NCBI RefSeq assembly: GCF_008843165.1
Contig: NZ_CP044427.1
Coordinates: 1,612,001-1,676,000, forward strand
Direction of reading: 5' to 3'
Length of the DNA: 64,000 nt
Origin: Ornithinimicrobium pratense
GTDB taxonomy: Bacteria; Actinomycetota; Actinomycetes; Actinomycetales; Dermatophilaceae
Both the position numbers and the translations under genes were made by a program. The notes beneath the pieces are model-generated. The model saw nothing but the letters and a program-made list of their open reading frames with translations, did no database searches and had not been told where the DNA came from. Below are positions 26,966-36,638 of the stretch, piece by piece (within the stretch, counting starts at the first letter, position 1; each line of letters starts with the position of its first letter).

Positions 26966-29028
26966 GCTTCACCACCCCCAACACCTCCCGCCCGGAGGAG
27001 GACCTCCCGGGCACCGGCCGGGACACCGGTCGTCGGCAGAGCACCTCATCCGGCGCCCCGAAGAAGACCGCCAAGAAGACGAGCCGTAGCCGTCGCCGGG
27101 CCCGGATGCGGGGCCCGATCCGCACGCTGATCGCGCTCGGTGTCCTGATGGTCACCCTCTTCGGCGGCCTCGGGGCCGCGCACCTTTGGGGCGACCCCCG
27201 CGCTGACCTGACCCCACAGCTGGGCCTGGACCTGGCCGGCGGCCGGCAGATGGTCATCGCGCCGGTCACCGAGGAGGGTGCGTCCGTCAGCAGCGAGCAG
27301 CTCGACCAGGCCATCGACATCATCCGCCGCCGCGTCGACGGCGGTGGGGTCACCGAGGCCGAGGTCTCCCGGATGGGCAGCAACATCTCGGTGGCCATCC
27401 CCGGCAGTCCGACACGCGAGCAGCTGGAGGCCCTGGGCCGGTCCTCGCAACTGCAGTTCCGTCCCGTCCTCGCCGCCCAGTTGATTCTCCCGCCCGGCGA
27501 GGAGCTGCCGGCGCCGCGGACGCTGCCTCTGCCCCCGAGCCTGCTGGACGAGCTGAACGCTCCAGACCTCGAAGGGGTGACGGACCCCCTCACCGAGGAC
27601 ATCGACGGCCAGGACGAAGACGCCGACGTCGACGACGCGGTCCAGACGCAGGAGAACCGCGGGGGCGAGGCCCCCGCGGCCGTGCGGAGCGGCACCGGCT
27701 TCCCCACCTTGGCCCAGGCCGCCGCAAGCACGACCGACGTGGACGCGGCGCAGGACGTCGAGCAGACCGAGGCCCCTGAGGCGCCCGAGCAGACCGAGGC
27801 CCCGGGGGAGACCCTCCCGCCAGCCGACCCGTCCGACCTGAACCAGATCACCGCCGAGCTGCAGCAGCAGTTCCTCGCCGAGGACTGCACCGGCGACGTC
27901 GCCTCGAGCGTGGCCAACGCCCTGGCGGCGGCCCCGATCGTGACCTGCAACACGGAGGGCACGGAGAAGTACATCCTGGGCCCGACCGAGCTCTCCGGCG
28001 CCAGCGTCACCGACGCCACCTTCGGCCCCGAGCAGCTCCAGGGCGGCGCCCCCACCGGCCGGTGGGAGGTCGTGCTGACCTTCGACAACGAGGGTGGACG
28101 GACCTTCGCCGACATCACCCAGCGGCTGTTCAGCTACCGCGGCGCCCCGTCGCCCACCGGTGGGGTCGACCCCCGCAACCGGTTCGCCATGGTCCTGGAC
28201 GGCGAGGTCATCTCCGCCCCGGGCGTGCAGTCGGTGATCGGCGGCGGCACCGCGACCATCACCGGCGACTTCACCGCGCAGGAGTCTGAGACGCTGTCCA
28301 ACCAGCTGCGCTTCGGTGCCCTGCCGCTGAGCTTCGAGGTGCAGACCGACGAGCAGATCAGCCCGACCTTGGGTGGTGAGCAGCTGCGCTGGGGCGTCAT
28401 CGCCGGTGCCATCGGTCTGCTCCTGGTCTTCTCCTACTTGCTGATCCAGTACCACGCGCTCGGGTTCGTGGCGATCGCCGCCCTCGCCATCGCTGCCGCC
28501 CTGGCCTACGGCGGGGTGACGCTGCTGGGCTGGTCCAACAACCTGCGCCTGACGATGGCCGGAATCACCGGTCTGATCGTCTCGATCGGCATCACGGCCG
28601 ACAGCTTCATCGTCTACTTCGAACGCATCCGGGACGAGGTCCGGGCCGGACGGCCGCTGCGGTATGCCGTGGACACCGGGTGGGCGCGTGCCCGCCGGAC
28701 CCTGATCATCTCCGATGTGGTCAACCTCATCGCGGCCGTGGTGCTCTACATGCTCTCCGAGGCCGGCGTCGCCGCCTTCGCGTTCATGCTGGGTCTGGCC
28801 ACGGTCATCGACCTCATCGTGGTGTTCATGTTCACCCACCCGGTCGTGAGCATCCTGGCCAACACCCGCTACTTCGGCGAGGGCCGCAAGTGGTCGGGTA
28901 TGGAGCCGGAGCGGCTGGGTGCCAAGCGCTCGGCCTACCTGGGCCGGGGCCAGGTGCGCGAGCCCGACGTGATCCCGGTGGGTTCCCGTCGGCATACCCG
29001 CGAAGAGCTGGAAGGTGGTGTGGTCTGA
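26962..29028 (+). CDS. secD: Protein translocase subunit SecD
   Basis: 688 residues. A basic N-terminus precedes helix 1 (about 52-74), then the large extracytoplasmic P1 domain, starting with LTPQLGLDLAGG, and a cluster of five helices (about 470-640) with the conserved ITADSFIVYFERIRDE. SecD with SecF uses the proton gradient to pull preproteins through the translocon. Within P1, residues about 185-295 are a Glu/Asp/Thr/Gln/Pro-rich low-complexity insert (with EAPEQTEAPGE), longer than in E. coli SecD (615 residues). The stop overlaps the secF ATG (TGATG). Confidence 0.96.
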   Translation: MSFTTPNTSRPEEDLPGTGRDTGRRQSTSSGAPKKTAKKTSRSRRRARMRGPIRTLIALGVLMVTLFGGLGAAHLWGDPRADLTPQLGLDLAGGRQMVIAPVTEEGASVSSEQLDQAIDIIRRRVDGGGVTEAEVSRMGSNISVAIPGSPTREQLEALGRSSQLQFRPVLAAQLILPPGEELPAPRTLPLPPSLLDELNAPDLEGVTDPLTEDIDGQDEDADVDDAVQTQENRGGEAPAAVRSGTGFPTLAQAAASTTDVDAAQDVEQTEAPEAPEQTEAPGETLPPADPSDLNQITAELQQQFLAEDCTGDVASSVANALAAAPIVTCNTEGTEKYILGPTELSGASVTDATFGPEQLQGGAPTGRWEVVLTFDNEGGRTFADITQRLFSYRGAPSPTGGVDPRNRFAMVLDGEVISAPGVQSVIGGGTATITGDFTAQESETLSNQLRFGALPLSFEVQTDEQISPTLGGEQLRWGVIAGAIGLLLVFSYLLIQYHALGFVAIAALAIAAALAYGGVTLLGWSNNLRLTMAGITGLIVSIGITADSFIVYFERIRDEVRAGRPLRYAVDTGWARARRTLIISDVVNLIAAVVLYMLSEAGVAAFAFMLGLATVIDLIVVFMFTHPVVSILANTRYFGEGRKWSGMEPERLGAKRSAYLGRGQVREPDVIPVGSRRHTREELEGGVV

Positions 29029-30227
29029 TGTCGCGCTTCTCCCAGCTGGGCAACGACCTGTTCAGCGGCAAGAGGTCCTACCCCATCGTCCACCGAAGGC
29101 GGTTCTGGTACATCGTCTCCGGAGTGCTGATGGCGCTGTCCCTGGTGGGGCTGCTAGGCCAGGGCCTGAACTTCGGCATCGAGTTCCGTGGCGGCTCCGA
29201 GCTGCGGGTCAGCCAGGTCCAGGACCTGGACTCCTACGAGCAGCGTGCGAACGAGGTGATGAACGAGGTCGCGTCGGGCGGGACCCACAGCATCACCCGG
29301 ATCGGGGACAGCACCATCCGGGTCCAGACCGGCGAGCTGTCCAACCAGGACGCCGAGACCGCCCGGCTCGACCTGGCGGACGAGTTCGGCGTCCCGGCTG
29401 AGGACGTGACCAGCAGCTTCGTCGGTCCGTCCTGGGGTGAGACCGTCACCCAGCGCGCCCTCATCGCGCTCGCGGTGTTCCTGGCCCTGGTCGCACTCGT
29501 GCTGACCTTCTACTTCCAGACCTGGAAGATGGCCGCGGCCGCGATGGTGGCGTTGGTCCACGACGTCATCTTCACCGTCGGCGTCTATGCCCTGCTGGGC
29601 ATCGAGGTCTCACCGGCCTCGGTCATCGGCTTCTTGACCATCCTGGGCTACTCGATCTACGACACGATCGTGGTGTTCGACAAGGTCCGGGAGAACACCG
29701 AGCACGCCATGGACACCGGCCGGCAGACCTTCGCCGAGGCGGCGAACCTGGCGGTCAACCAGACCCTGGTGCGCTCGATCAACACCTCGATCGTGGCCCT
29801 GCTGCCGGTCGGTGTCATCCTGCTGGTGGGCCTGACGATCATCGGTCCGGGCACCCTGGTCGACCTCTCGTGGGCTCTGTTCATCGGCATCGCGGTGGGC
29901 ACCTTCTCCTCGATCTTCATCGCTACCCCGCTGCTGGTCACCATGCGGCAGGGAGAGCTGGGGATCCGCAAGCACGACACACAGGTCGCCAAGCGCCGGG
30001 CGCGCCAGGAGACCCGGGGCGCCCGGGTGGGTGAGCCTGAGGACGTGGTCGGCGGCGAGCAGCTCGACGGCGAGGAGGACGACGACACCCAGGCGCAGAC
30101 CGCGGCCGTGGGCGCGCCGACCCAGGTGCGCCAGCCCAGCAGCGGACAGCCCTCCCCGGGTCGCCAGCTGCACCCCTACGCCCAGCGCGGGCCGCGCAAC
30201 CAGCCCAAGCGCAAGCGACGCTCCTGA
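29028..30227 (+). CDS. secF: Protein translocase subunit SecF
   Basis: 399 residues. Helix 1 (about 24-44) leads to NFGIEFRGGSELRVSQ, the P1-like domain, then five helices with GYSIYDTIVVFDKVREN, the SecF counterpart of the conserved SecD motif. The C-terminal 80 residues are charged and Gln/Pro-rich, ending in a basic KRKRRS. ATG 29028 overlaps the secD stop, and the SecF stop overlaps the ATG of apt (TGATG), so yajC-secD-secF-apt form one translational chain. Confidence 0.96.
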   Translation: MSRFSQLGNDLFSGKRSYPIVHRRRFWYIVSGVLMALSLVGLLGQGLNFGIEFRGGSELRVSQVQDLDSYEQRANEVMNEVASGGTHSITRIGDSTIRVQTGELSNQDAETARLDLADEFGVPAEDVTSSFVGPSWGETVTQRALIALAVFLALVALVLTFYFQTWKMAAAAMVALVHDVIFTVGVYALLGIEVSPASVIGFLTILGYSIYDTIVVFDKVRENTEHAMDTGRQTFAEAANLAVNQTLVRSINTSIVALLPVGVILLVGLTIIGPGTLVDLSWALFIGIAVGTFSSIFIATPLLVTMRQGELGIRKHDTQVAKRRARQETRGARVGEPEDVVGGEQLDGEEDDDTQAQTAAVGAPTQVRQPSSGQPSPGRQLHPYAQRGPRNQPKRKRRS

Positions 30228-30769
30228 TGGCCGTGCCCGAGCCTGACCGCGAGCTCTCCGCCGCGGTCCTGGCGGGGATGCGGAATATCCCCGACTTTCC
30301 CGAGCCGGGGGTGACCTTCAAGGACTTCACCCCGTTGCTGCTGGACCGACCGTTGCGGGACCGGATCGTGGCGGACACGGTGCGGCGCCGGCAGGGGCAG
30401 GTGGACGTGGTCGCCGGGATCGAGGCGCGCGGCTTCATCCTCGGGGCGATGATCGCGCACGAGCTCGGCGTCGGTTTCGTGCCGGTGCGCAAGGCCGGCA
30501 AGCTGCCCGCGGCCGTGCACACCCAGTCCTACACGCTGGAGTACGGCGAGGCGACGTTGGAGATCCACCAGGATGCCGTCGACCACCGCGAGCGGGTCCT
30601 GGTCGTCGACGACGTGCTGGCCACCGGCGGCACGCTGGCGGCCACCTGCGAGCTGGTCCAGCGCTGCGGTGCCAGTGTCGCCGGCATCGAGTTGGTCCTG
30701 GAGATCGGGGCGCTCGGAGGCCGCGCACGGCTGACGGACTACGACCTGCACTCCCTGGTCACCGTCTGA
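30227..30769 (+). CDS. apt: Adenine phosphoribosyltransferase
   Basis: 180 residues. Purine salvage: adenine plus PRPP gives AMP. The PRPP-binding loop is RVLVVDDVLATGGTLAAT; the family N-terminal segment is IPDFPEPGVTFKDFTPLL; FVPVRKAGKLPAAV covers the flexible catalytic loop. Usual length. It follows secF with a TGATG overlap and precedes rel. The secDF-apt-rel order is widely conserved in actinobacteria. Confidence 0.96.
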   Translation: MAVPEPDRELSAAVLAGMRNIPDFPEPGVTFKDFTPLLLDRPLRDRIVADTVRRRQGQVDVVAGIEARGFILGAMIAHELGVGFVPVRKAGKLPAAVHTQSYTLEYGEATLEIHQDAVDHRERVLVVDDVLATGGTLAATCELVQRCGASVAGIELVLEIGALGGRARLTDYDLHSLVTV

Positions 30770-30823
30770 GACACGCGCGGCTCGGCGCCCGCCGGGCATA
30801 TCAGTCCACGCAGGAGCAGCACC

Positions 30824-30829
30824 TATGCT
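30824..30829 (+). promoter_or_regulatory. -10 element of rel
   Basis: TATGCT, 6 bases before ATG 30836. It supports ATG 30836, rather than the in-frame TTG at 30830, as a leaderless start. Confidence 0.45.
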
Positions 30830-30835
30830 TTGTCC

Positions 30836-33169
30836 ATGAGTGAGCCCGTGCCCGCCGCCTCGACCCCCCGGGTCGGCGGTGGGCTGCGCCCACGGTGGGC
30901 GCGGCTCGGGGGCCCCCGGCCCAGCGCCAGCCCGGTGCTGGAGCCGCTCCTGCGGTCGGTCCGTGCTACCCATCCCCGCGCCGACGTCTCCCTCATCGAG
31001 CGGGCCTACCAGGCCGCCGAGCAGGCCCACAAGGGCCAGACCCGCAAGAGCGGCGACGCCTACATCACCCACCCGCTGGCAGTAGCCTCCATCCTGGCCG
31101 AGCTCGGCATGACCCCCTCCACCATCGCGGCGGCACTGCTGCACGACACGGTGGAGGACACCTCATACTCCCTGGAGCAGCTGCGCAAGGACTTCGGCGA
31201 CGAGATCGCCATGATGGTCGACGGCGTGACCAAGCTGGACAAGGTCACCTACGGCGACGCAGCCCAGTCCGAGACCGTGCGCAAGATGGTCGTGGCGATG
31301 GCCCGCGACATCCGGGTGCTGGTGATCAAGCTCGCTGACCGGCTGCACAACGCCCGCACCTGGCGCTACGTCTCCGCGGAGTCGGCCGCCCGCAAGGCCC
31401 AGGAGACGCTGGAGATCTACGCGCCGCTGGCGCACCGGCTGGGCATGAACACCATCAAGTGGGAGCTGGAGGACCTGTCCTTCGCCCAGCTCTATCCCAA
31501 GGTCTACGACGAGATCGTCCGGATGGTGGCCGAGCGGGCGCCGGCGCGCGAGCAGATGCTCTCGCGGATCCGGGCCGAGATCACTGAGGAGCTCAAGACC
31601 AGCAAGATCCGGGCGGCTGTCACCGGCCGACCCAAGCACTACTACTCGGTCTACCAGAAGATGATCGTGCGGGGGCACGACTTCGACCAGATCTACGACC
31701 TGGTCGCGGTCCGGGTGCTGGTGGACTCCATCCAGGACTGCTACGCGGTGCTCGGCGCCCTGCACAGCCGGTGGAACCCGGTGCCGGGGCGGTTCAAGGA
31801 CTACATCGCGATGCCGAAGTTCAACATGTACCAGTCGCTGCACACCACGGTGATGGGTCCGGGTGGCAAACCGGTCGAGGTGCAGATCCGCACCCACCAG
31901 ATGCACCGCCGGGCGGAGTACGGTGTGGCGGCCCACTGGAAGTACAAGGAGCAGGGCCCCGACGGCACCAAGGCCCGGGCCGGTTCCGACGGGGCGCCCG
32001 GAGCCCTGGACGGGATGGCCTGGCTGCGCCAGCTCATCGAGTGGCAGAAGGAGACCGCGGACCCGGGGGAGTTCCTCGACTCGCTGCGCTTCGAGGTCGG
32101 TGCCGCCGAGGTCTACGTCTTCACCCCGGACGGCGATGTCATGGCGCTAGCGGCGGGCGCCACCCCCGTGGACTTCGCGTATGCGGTGCACACCGAGGTC
32201 GGGCACCGCTGCGTCGGTGGCCGGGTCAACGGCAAGCTGGTGCCGCTGGACTCCGAGCTGGCCAACGGCGACGTCTGCGAGATCATCACCAGCAAGGCCC
32301 AGGACGCCGGGCCCAGCCGCGACTGGCTCAACTTCGTCAAGAGCGCCCGCGCCCGCAACAAGATCCGGCAGTGGTTCACCCGGGAGCGGCGCGAGGAGAT
32401 GGTCGACTCCGGCCGCGACCAGATCGCCAAGGTGCTGCGCAAGCAGAACGCCCCGCTGCAGCGGCTGATGAGCCACGACACGCTGACCGCGGTCGCGCAG
32501 AGCCTGAACTACAAGGACATCGAGGGTCTGTACGCCGCCGTCGGCGAGGGCCATGTCAGCTCCCAGCACGTGGTGAACCAGCTGGTCGCGACCCTGGGTG
32601 GTGAGGACGGTGCCGAGGAAGACCTGGCCGAGGCGGTCCGCCCGCAGCGCGGCCGGCTCCCTCAGGCCGACCCGGGTGTCACCGTGGTCGGGACCGACGA
32701 CGTCTGGGTCAAGCTGGCCCGCTGTTGCACCCCGGTGCCCGGCGACCCCATCCTCGGCTTCGTCACCCACGGCAAGGGCGTCTCGGTGCACCGCACTGAC
32801 TGCACCAACGCCGAGCAGCTGCAGTCGCAGTCACCCGAGCGGATCCTCGCCGTCGCGTGGGCCCCGACCGCCTCCAGCCTGTTCTTGGTCAACATGCAGG
32901 TCGAGGCGCTGGACCGACCCGGTCTACTCTCCGACGTGACCCGCGTGCTGTCCGAGCAGCGCGTCAACATCCTCTCGGCGTCGGTGCAGACCAACCGCGA
33001 CCGGGTGGCGCTGTCCAAGTTCACCTTCGAGATGGCCGACCCCTCGCACCTGGAGTCGGTGATCCGCGCTGTGCGGCGCATCCCCGCGGTGCTCGACGCC
33101 TACCGGGTCACCGGCACCGCCAGCACCGACCCGCACCGTCGCCGACGCACCGACCCGCGCAGCGCCTGA
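30836..33169 (+). CDS. rel: Bifunctional (p)ppGpp synthetase/hydrolase Rel
   Basis: 777 residues, full length for long RSH enzymes. Domains in order: HD hydrolase with [17 protein letters not shown] (about 102-118), synthetase with [20 protein letters not shown] (about 321-340), TGS with [16 protein letters not shown], a helical and zinc-finger-like region, and a C-terminal ACT domain from about residue 685. Both hydrolase and synthetase motifs look intact, so this is the actinobacterial single Rel that makes and degrades (p)ppGpp in the stringent response. It ends next to an inverted cluster of the 22-bp repeat. Confidence 0.97.
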   Translation: MSEPVPAASTPRVGGGLRPRWARLGGPRPSASPVLEPLLRSVRATHPRADVSLIERAYQAAEQAHKGQTRKSGDAYITHPLAVASILAELGMTPSTIAAALLHDTVEDTSYSLEQLRKDFGDEIAMMVDGVTKLDKVTYGDAAQSETVRKMVVAMARDIRVLVIKLADRLHNARTWRYVSAESAARKAQETLEIYAPLAHRLGMNTIKWELEDLSFAQLYPKVYDEIVRMVAERAPAREQMLSRIRAEITEELKTSKIRAAVTGRPKHYYSVYQKMIVRGHDFDQIYDLVAVRVLVDSIQDCYAVLGALHSRWNPVPGRFKDYIAMPKFNMYQSLHTTVMGPGGKPVEVQIRTHQMHRRAEYGVAAHWKYKEQGPDGTKARAGSDGAPGALDGMAWLRQLIEWQKETADPGEFLDSLRFEVGAAEVYVFTPDGDVMALAAGATPVDFAYAVHTEVGHRCVGGRVNGKLVPLDSELANGDVCEIITSKAQDAGPSRDWLNFVKSARARNKIRQWFTRERREEMVDSGRDQIAKVLRKQNAPLQRLMSHDTLTAVAQSLNYKDIEGLYAAVGEGHVSSQHVVNQLVATLGGEDGAEEDLAEAVRPQRGRLPQADPGVTVVGTDDVWVKLARCCTPVPGDPILGFVTHGKGVSVHRTDCTNAEQLQSQSPERILAVAWAPTASSLFLVNMQVEALDRPGLLSDVTRVLSEQRVNILSASVQTNRDRVALSKFTFEMADPSHLESVIRAVRRIPAVLDAYRVTGTASTDPHRRRRTDPRSA

Positions 33170-33172
33170 CCG

Positions 33173-33277
33173 GCGACACACTCTGCCCCCGACCGGCGAC
33201 ACGCTCTGCCCCCGACCGGCGACACGATGTCGTGCAGAGCGTGTTCCCGGTGAGGCGCAGACCGTGTCGCCGGTCGT
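33173..33277. repeat. Inverted cluster of the 22-bp intergenic repeat
   Basis: Three copies in minus orientation (CCGACCGGCGACACG type) are followed by two in plus orientation (GCAGAGCGTGTTCCCGGT and GCAGACCGTGTCGCCGGTC). The arms around 33192-33255 can form a long hairpin. It lies between the convergent rel and M18 aminopeptidase genes, where it could end both transcripts. The same family occurs at 26358-26450. Confidence 0.8.
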
Positions 33278-34699
33278 TCAGGTGGTGGCTGGGGCGAGGA
33301 AGGCGGCGAGAGCGGCGGCATACCCGGCCTGGTCGAGGGTGCCGCAGATCTCGCGGGTGGAGTGCATCGAGAGCACGGGGGCACCGAAGTCAACCGTCGT
33401 GGCGCCAGTGAGGGCCGAGGTCATTGGGCCGACCGTGGAGCCGCAGGGCAGGTCGGTGCGCGTGACGAAGGTCTGCATCGGCACGCCCGCCTGCTCGCAG
33501 GCCATCTGGAAAGTAGCGGCGCCGAGGCTGTCGGTGGCGTAGCGCAGGTTGTTGTTGACCTTGAGCACCGGACCGCCGTTCATCCGGATCTGGTGCTGCG
33601 GCTCGTGTCGCTCGGCGTAGTTGGGATGGGTGGCGTGGGCCATGTCGCCGGAGGCGATGACCGTGCCGGCCAGGGCCCGCCAGTAGTCCTCCCGGGTGCC
33701 GCCGGCGGCCAGCACGATGCGCTCCAGCCAGGCCGGCAGGAAGGTCGACTGGGCCCCGCGCTCGGAGGTGCTGCCGACCTCCTCGTGGTCGAAGAGCGCG
33801 ATGACGGGCACCCACGGCTGCTGCGCAGGCTCCGCCACGGCGTGCAGGAGAGCCAGCACCCCGGCATAGGAGGTCGCCAGGTTGTCCAGGCGTGCCGAGG
33901 CGAGCAGCTCACCGTCCCGCCCGATCCGCCGGGCGGGGGTGAGGTCGTGCGTCATGGCGTCAAAGGCCAGCAGGTCATGGGGGGCGACCTGGACCTGCTC
34001 GGCCAGCCAGTCGCGGAAGGTGCGGTCCACGCCGGCTCCCAGGCCCCAGTGGGGTGCCAGGTGCTGCTGGTCGTTGAGCTGCAGGCCCTCGGAGCGCACC
34101 GTGCGGTCCAGGTGGATGGCCAGCTGGCTGACGCGCAGGATCGGGTCGTCGCAGCGCCACAGCCGCTGCCCGACCCCACCGGGGGCCGAGGCATCCCGGA
34201 CAGCCACCCGGCCGGACAGGCCGAGGTCGCGGTCCAGCCAGGAGTTGGTCAGCGCCCCGCCATAGATCTCCACACCCAGCATCTGCCAGCCGGCACGCGC
34301 CCAGTCCGGGTGCGGCTTGACCCGCAGGTTGGGCGAGTCGGTGTGCGCACCGACGACCCGGTATGGGGTGTGCGCCGCCGCCCCCTCGTCCAGGTGGGCG
34401 GTCGACCAGGCGATGAGCGAGCCGCCCCGCCGAACGACGTAGCTGCCTGGGGCAGTCGGGGTCGGGTGGGTCTCGGCTACCTCGGTGAAGCCCTGGGCCG
34501 TGAGGAGCCTGGCTGCGGAGTCCACTGCGTGGAAGGGAGAGGGCGAGGCGTCCAGGTAGCGGCACAGGCCGTCGGCGACCTCGGTGACGTGGCTGGCCAG
34601 CTCCTCGATGCGCTGCGCCGCGGGTGTGCTGCCGGGTGCGTCGGACATGGTGCCGGGGGCCGCGGCGGCGGTGCCAGCCCCGGTGGTGGGGTCGGCCAT
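33278..34699 (-). CDS. M18-family aspartyl aminopeptidase
   Basis: 473 residues from ATG 34699. A cytoplasmic zinc aminopeptidase that removes N-terminal acidic or neutral residues. Family marks: SPSPFHAVDSAARLLTAQGF near residue 50, the metal ligands VGAHTDSPNLRVKPHPDW, EIYGGALTNSWLDRDLGLSG, and the second metal region VIALFDHEEVGSTSERGAQS, with the late histidine in HATHPNYAERHEP. The ATG overlaps the DUF349 stop (TGATG), so both are on one message. An ATG 33 bases earlier is possible but would overlap the upstream gene. Confidence 0.94.
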   Translation of the reverse strand: MADPTTGAGTAAAAPGTMSDAPGSTPAAQRIEELASHVTEVADGLCRYLDASPSPFHAVDSAARLLTAQGFTEVAETHPTPTAPGSYVVRRGGSLIAWSTAHLDEGAAAHTPYRVVGAHTDSPNLRVKPHPDWARAGWQMLGVEIYGGALTNSWLDRDLGLSGRVAVRDASAPGGVGQRLWRCDDPILRVSQLAIHLDRTVRSEGLQLNDQQHLAPHWGLGAGVDRTFRDWLAEQVQVAPHDLLAFDAMTHDLTPARRIGRDGELLASARLDNLATSYAGVLALLHAVAEPAQQPWVPVIALFDHEEVGSTSERGAQSTFLPAWLERIVLAAGGTREDYWRALAGTVIASGDMAHATHPNYAERHEPQHQIRMNGGPVLKVNNNLRYATDSLGAATFQMACEQAGVPMQTFVTRTDLPCGSTVGPMTSALTGATTVDFGAPVLSMHSTREICGTLDQAGYAAALAAFLAPATT

Positions 34700-36519
34700 C
34701 AGGACAGGCCACCCCGCGCGGAGTCTAGCCACAACTGCTTGGTGGCGATCTCGGACTCCAGGCTGGAGACCCGCTTGTCGTCACCGGCCGCGCGGGCCGC
34801 CGCGAGGTCGGACTCCAGACCCTGCACCTGGCGTTCGAGCTGGTCCACCATGGACTGCGCGCGGGCGGTCAGCTCGGGGTCGCTGCGCTTCCACTTCTTG
34901 TCCTCCAGGTCGCGCACCTGCTGCTCGACGGCCCGCAGGCGGCCCTCGACGCGACGGACGTCGGCGCGCGGCACCTTGCCAGCGGACTCCCAGCGGTCCT
35001 GGATGCGGCGCAGCTCGTTCTTGGCGTGCTCCAGGTGGGCCTCGTCGATGGTCAGCGCCTCGGCTTCCGCGAGCAGATCCTCCTTGACCTTGAGGTTCTC
35101 GGTGAACTCTGCCTCCTCGGCGGCGACCACCTCATCCTTGGCGTCAAAGAAAGTGTCCTGGGCGGACTTGAAGCGCTGCCACAGTGCGTCGTCCTCGGCG
35201 CGGGAGGTGCGTCCGGCGCGCTTCCAGTCCTGCATCAGCCGCTTGAAGGTGCCGGCCGTGGCGCCCCAGTCCTTGCTGGTCGCCAGCTGCTCCGCCTCCG
35301 CGACCAGCCGCTCCTTGAGCCGCTTGGCCTCGGCGTGCTGGTCGTCCAGTTGGGCGAACCATGCCTTGCGGGCCTTGTCGAAGGAGGAGCGGGCGGCGCT
35401 GAAGCGCTGCCAAAGCCCCGACTCGACGCCCTTGTCCAGACGCGGGCCAGAGCGCTGGTGGGCCTTCCACTCATCCAGCAGCTCGCGGATCCGGGCGCTG
35501 CTCTGCTTCCACTGAATCCGCGAGGGGTCCGTGGCGGCCAGTTGCTCGGCCTGCGCCACGATTGCCTCCCGCGCCTGGGTCGCCTGGGCCTTGGCGGCCG
35601 CGCGGGCTTCCTGCTCGGCCCGGGCTTTGTCGGAGATCGCGGTCTCCAGGTGGGCAACCGTGGCCTCCAGCGCGGCCAGGTCGCCGACGACGTTGGCTTC
35701 GCCGATCTGCTCCTTGAGGTGATTCAGCGACTGCCGGGCGTCGTGCGAGCTGACGTCCGTGTTGGCCAGGCGCGCCTTGAGCAGGTCTGCGGACGCGACC
35801 AGCTCGTCGTACTTGCGGGCGAAGTAGGCCAGCGCCTCGTCGGCGGTCGCACCGGGGAAGGATCCGACGGCACGCTCGGTGCCGTCGGCAAGTTGGACAT
35901 AGACGGTGCCGTCCTCGCCCACCCGGCCGTGCTTGACGGACTTGCTGGGCGGCAGCGGCTCGGCCACCGCCGCGCTGCTGTCGGGGCTAGCCGGAGCAGC
36001 GGGGGCCGAGGGCGCCGGGCGCGGAGCAGCCGGCTTGCGCGCCGCGAACATAGCCGGCGTCGGGACACCGGGACGCGGGGCGGTGGGCTGGGCCGGCTGC
36101 TCGGCAGGCGCCTGGGTGGGCTCGTCTGCAGTGGGCTCCTCAGCCGCGGTGGTCTCTTCGGCAGGCGCCTGGGTGGGCTCGTCTGCAGTGGGCTCCTCAG
36201 CCGCGGTGGTCTCTTCGGCAGGCGCCTCGGCAGTCGCCTCGGTTGGCCCGTCAGCGGTGGCAGTCTCTTCGGCAGGCGTCTCGGCGAGCTCGTCTGCGGG
36301 CTCGTCTACGGCGGCAGTCTCTTCGACGGGTGCCTCGGCGGGCTCGTCCACCGAGGCAGCGGTCTCCTCCGCGGGCTCCGGCGTGTCGGGCTTCGGGGCG
36401 GCCGTCGGGGCCTCGTGCTCAACGTGCTGTTCCGTGACCCGGTCGAGGTTGGCCTCGGTCTCGGGCGACTGGTCGGTCTCTGCGGAGCGCTCGGACTGCT
36501 GCGGCATCTGCTCGGTCAC
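34699..36519 (-). CDS. DUF349-repeat protein with low-complexity N-terminus
   Basis: 606 residues from GTG 36519 (ATG 36561 would add 14). GTG is preferred because AGAGAAGAG lies about 9 bases upstream. The first 200 residues are Glu/Ala/Thr/Pro-rich and contain a perfect DNA tandem repeat. The rest is helical, with three DUF349 units (W-K-x-S/A pattern: RIQWKQSSARIRELLDEWKA; WGATAGTFKRLMQDWKRAGR; ENLKVKEDLLAEAEALTIDE) and a C-terminal coiled coil. DUF349 proteins have no established biochemical role. It is coupled to the M18 aminopeptidase and lies in the conserved rel-hisS interval. Confidence 0.85.
   Translation of the reverse strand: MTEQMPQQSERSAETDQSPETEANLDRVTEQHVEHEAPTAAPKPDTPEPAEETAASVDEPAEAPVEETAAVDEPADELAETPAEETATADGPTEATAEAPAEETTAAEEPTADEPTQAPAEETTAAEEPTADEPTQAPAEQPAQPTAPRPGVPTPAMFAARKPAAPRPAPSAPAAPASPDSSAAVAEPLPPSKSVKHGRVGEDGTVYVQLADGTERAVGSFPGATADEALAYFARKYDELVASADLLKARLANTDVSSHDARQSLNHLKEQIGEANVVGDLAALEATVAHLETAISDKARAEQEARAAAKAQATQAREAIVAQAEQLAATDPSRIQWKQSSARIRELLDEWKAHQRSGPRLDKGVESGLWQRFSAARSSFDKARKAWFAQLDDQHAEAKRLKERLVAEAEQLATSKDWGATAGTFKRLMQDWKRAGRTSRAEDDALWQRFKSAQDTFFDAKDEVVAAEEAEFTENLKVKEDLLAEAEALTIDEAHLEHAKNELRRIQDRWESAGKVPRADVRRVEGRLRAVEQQVRDLEDKKWKRSDPELTARAQSMVDQLERQVQGLESDLAAARAAGDDKRVSSLESEIATKQLWLDSARGGLS
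36104..36217. repeat. Perfect 57-bp tandem duplication inside the DUF349 gene
   Basis: Positions 36104-36160 and 36161-36217 are identical, with a third partial copy starting at 36218. Each unit codes for 19 residues in the acidic N-terminal region, so copy number can change without shifting the frame. Confidence 0.9.
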
Positions 36520-36625
36520 TGTGGGTGGCTCTTCTCTGGAAGGGACCGCGAGATCGACCATCGGGGCCGACTCGACGTGGCGTAGTGGTCCGACCCTACC
36601 TAACGCCTCGTGTTGCCTGCGGGAC

Positions 36626-36631
36626 TAGCCT
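36626..36631 (+). promoter_or_regulatory. -10 element of the 36639 hydrolase
   Basis: TAGCCT, 7 bases before ATG 36639; a leaderless promoter divergent from the DUF349 gene. Confidence 0.5.
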
Positions 36632-36638
36632 GCACACC

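Noticed and set aside
26760..28118. 452-residue minus-strand open frame
   Set aside because: Antisense to secD, Ser-rich shadow translation.
27046..28995. 649-residue minus-strand open frame
   Set aside because: Antisense to secD, low-complexity composition, no recognisable domain.
33362..36585. Plus-strand open frames of 717 and 519 residues
   Set aside because: Antisense to the M18 aminopeptidase and DUF349 genes, which have clear family motifs on the minus strand.
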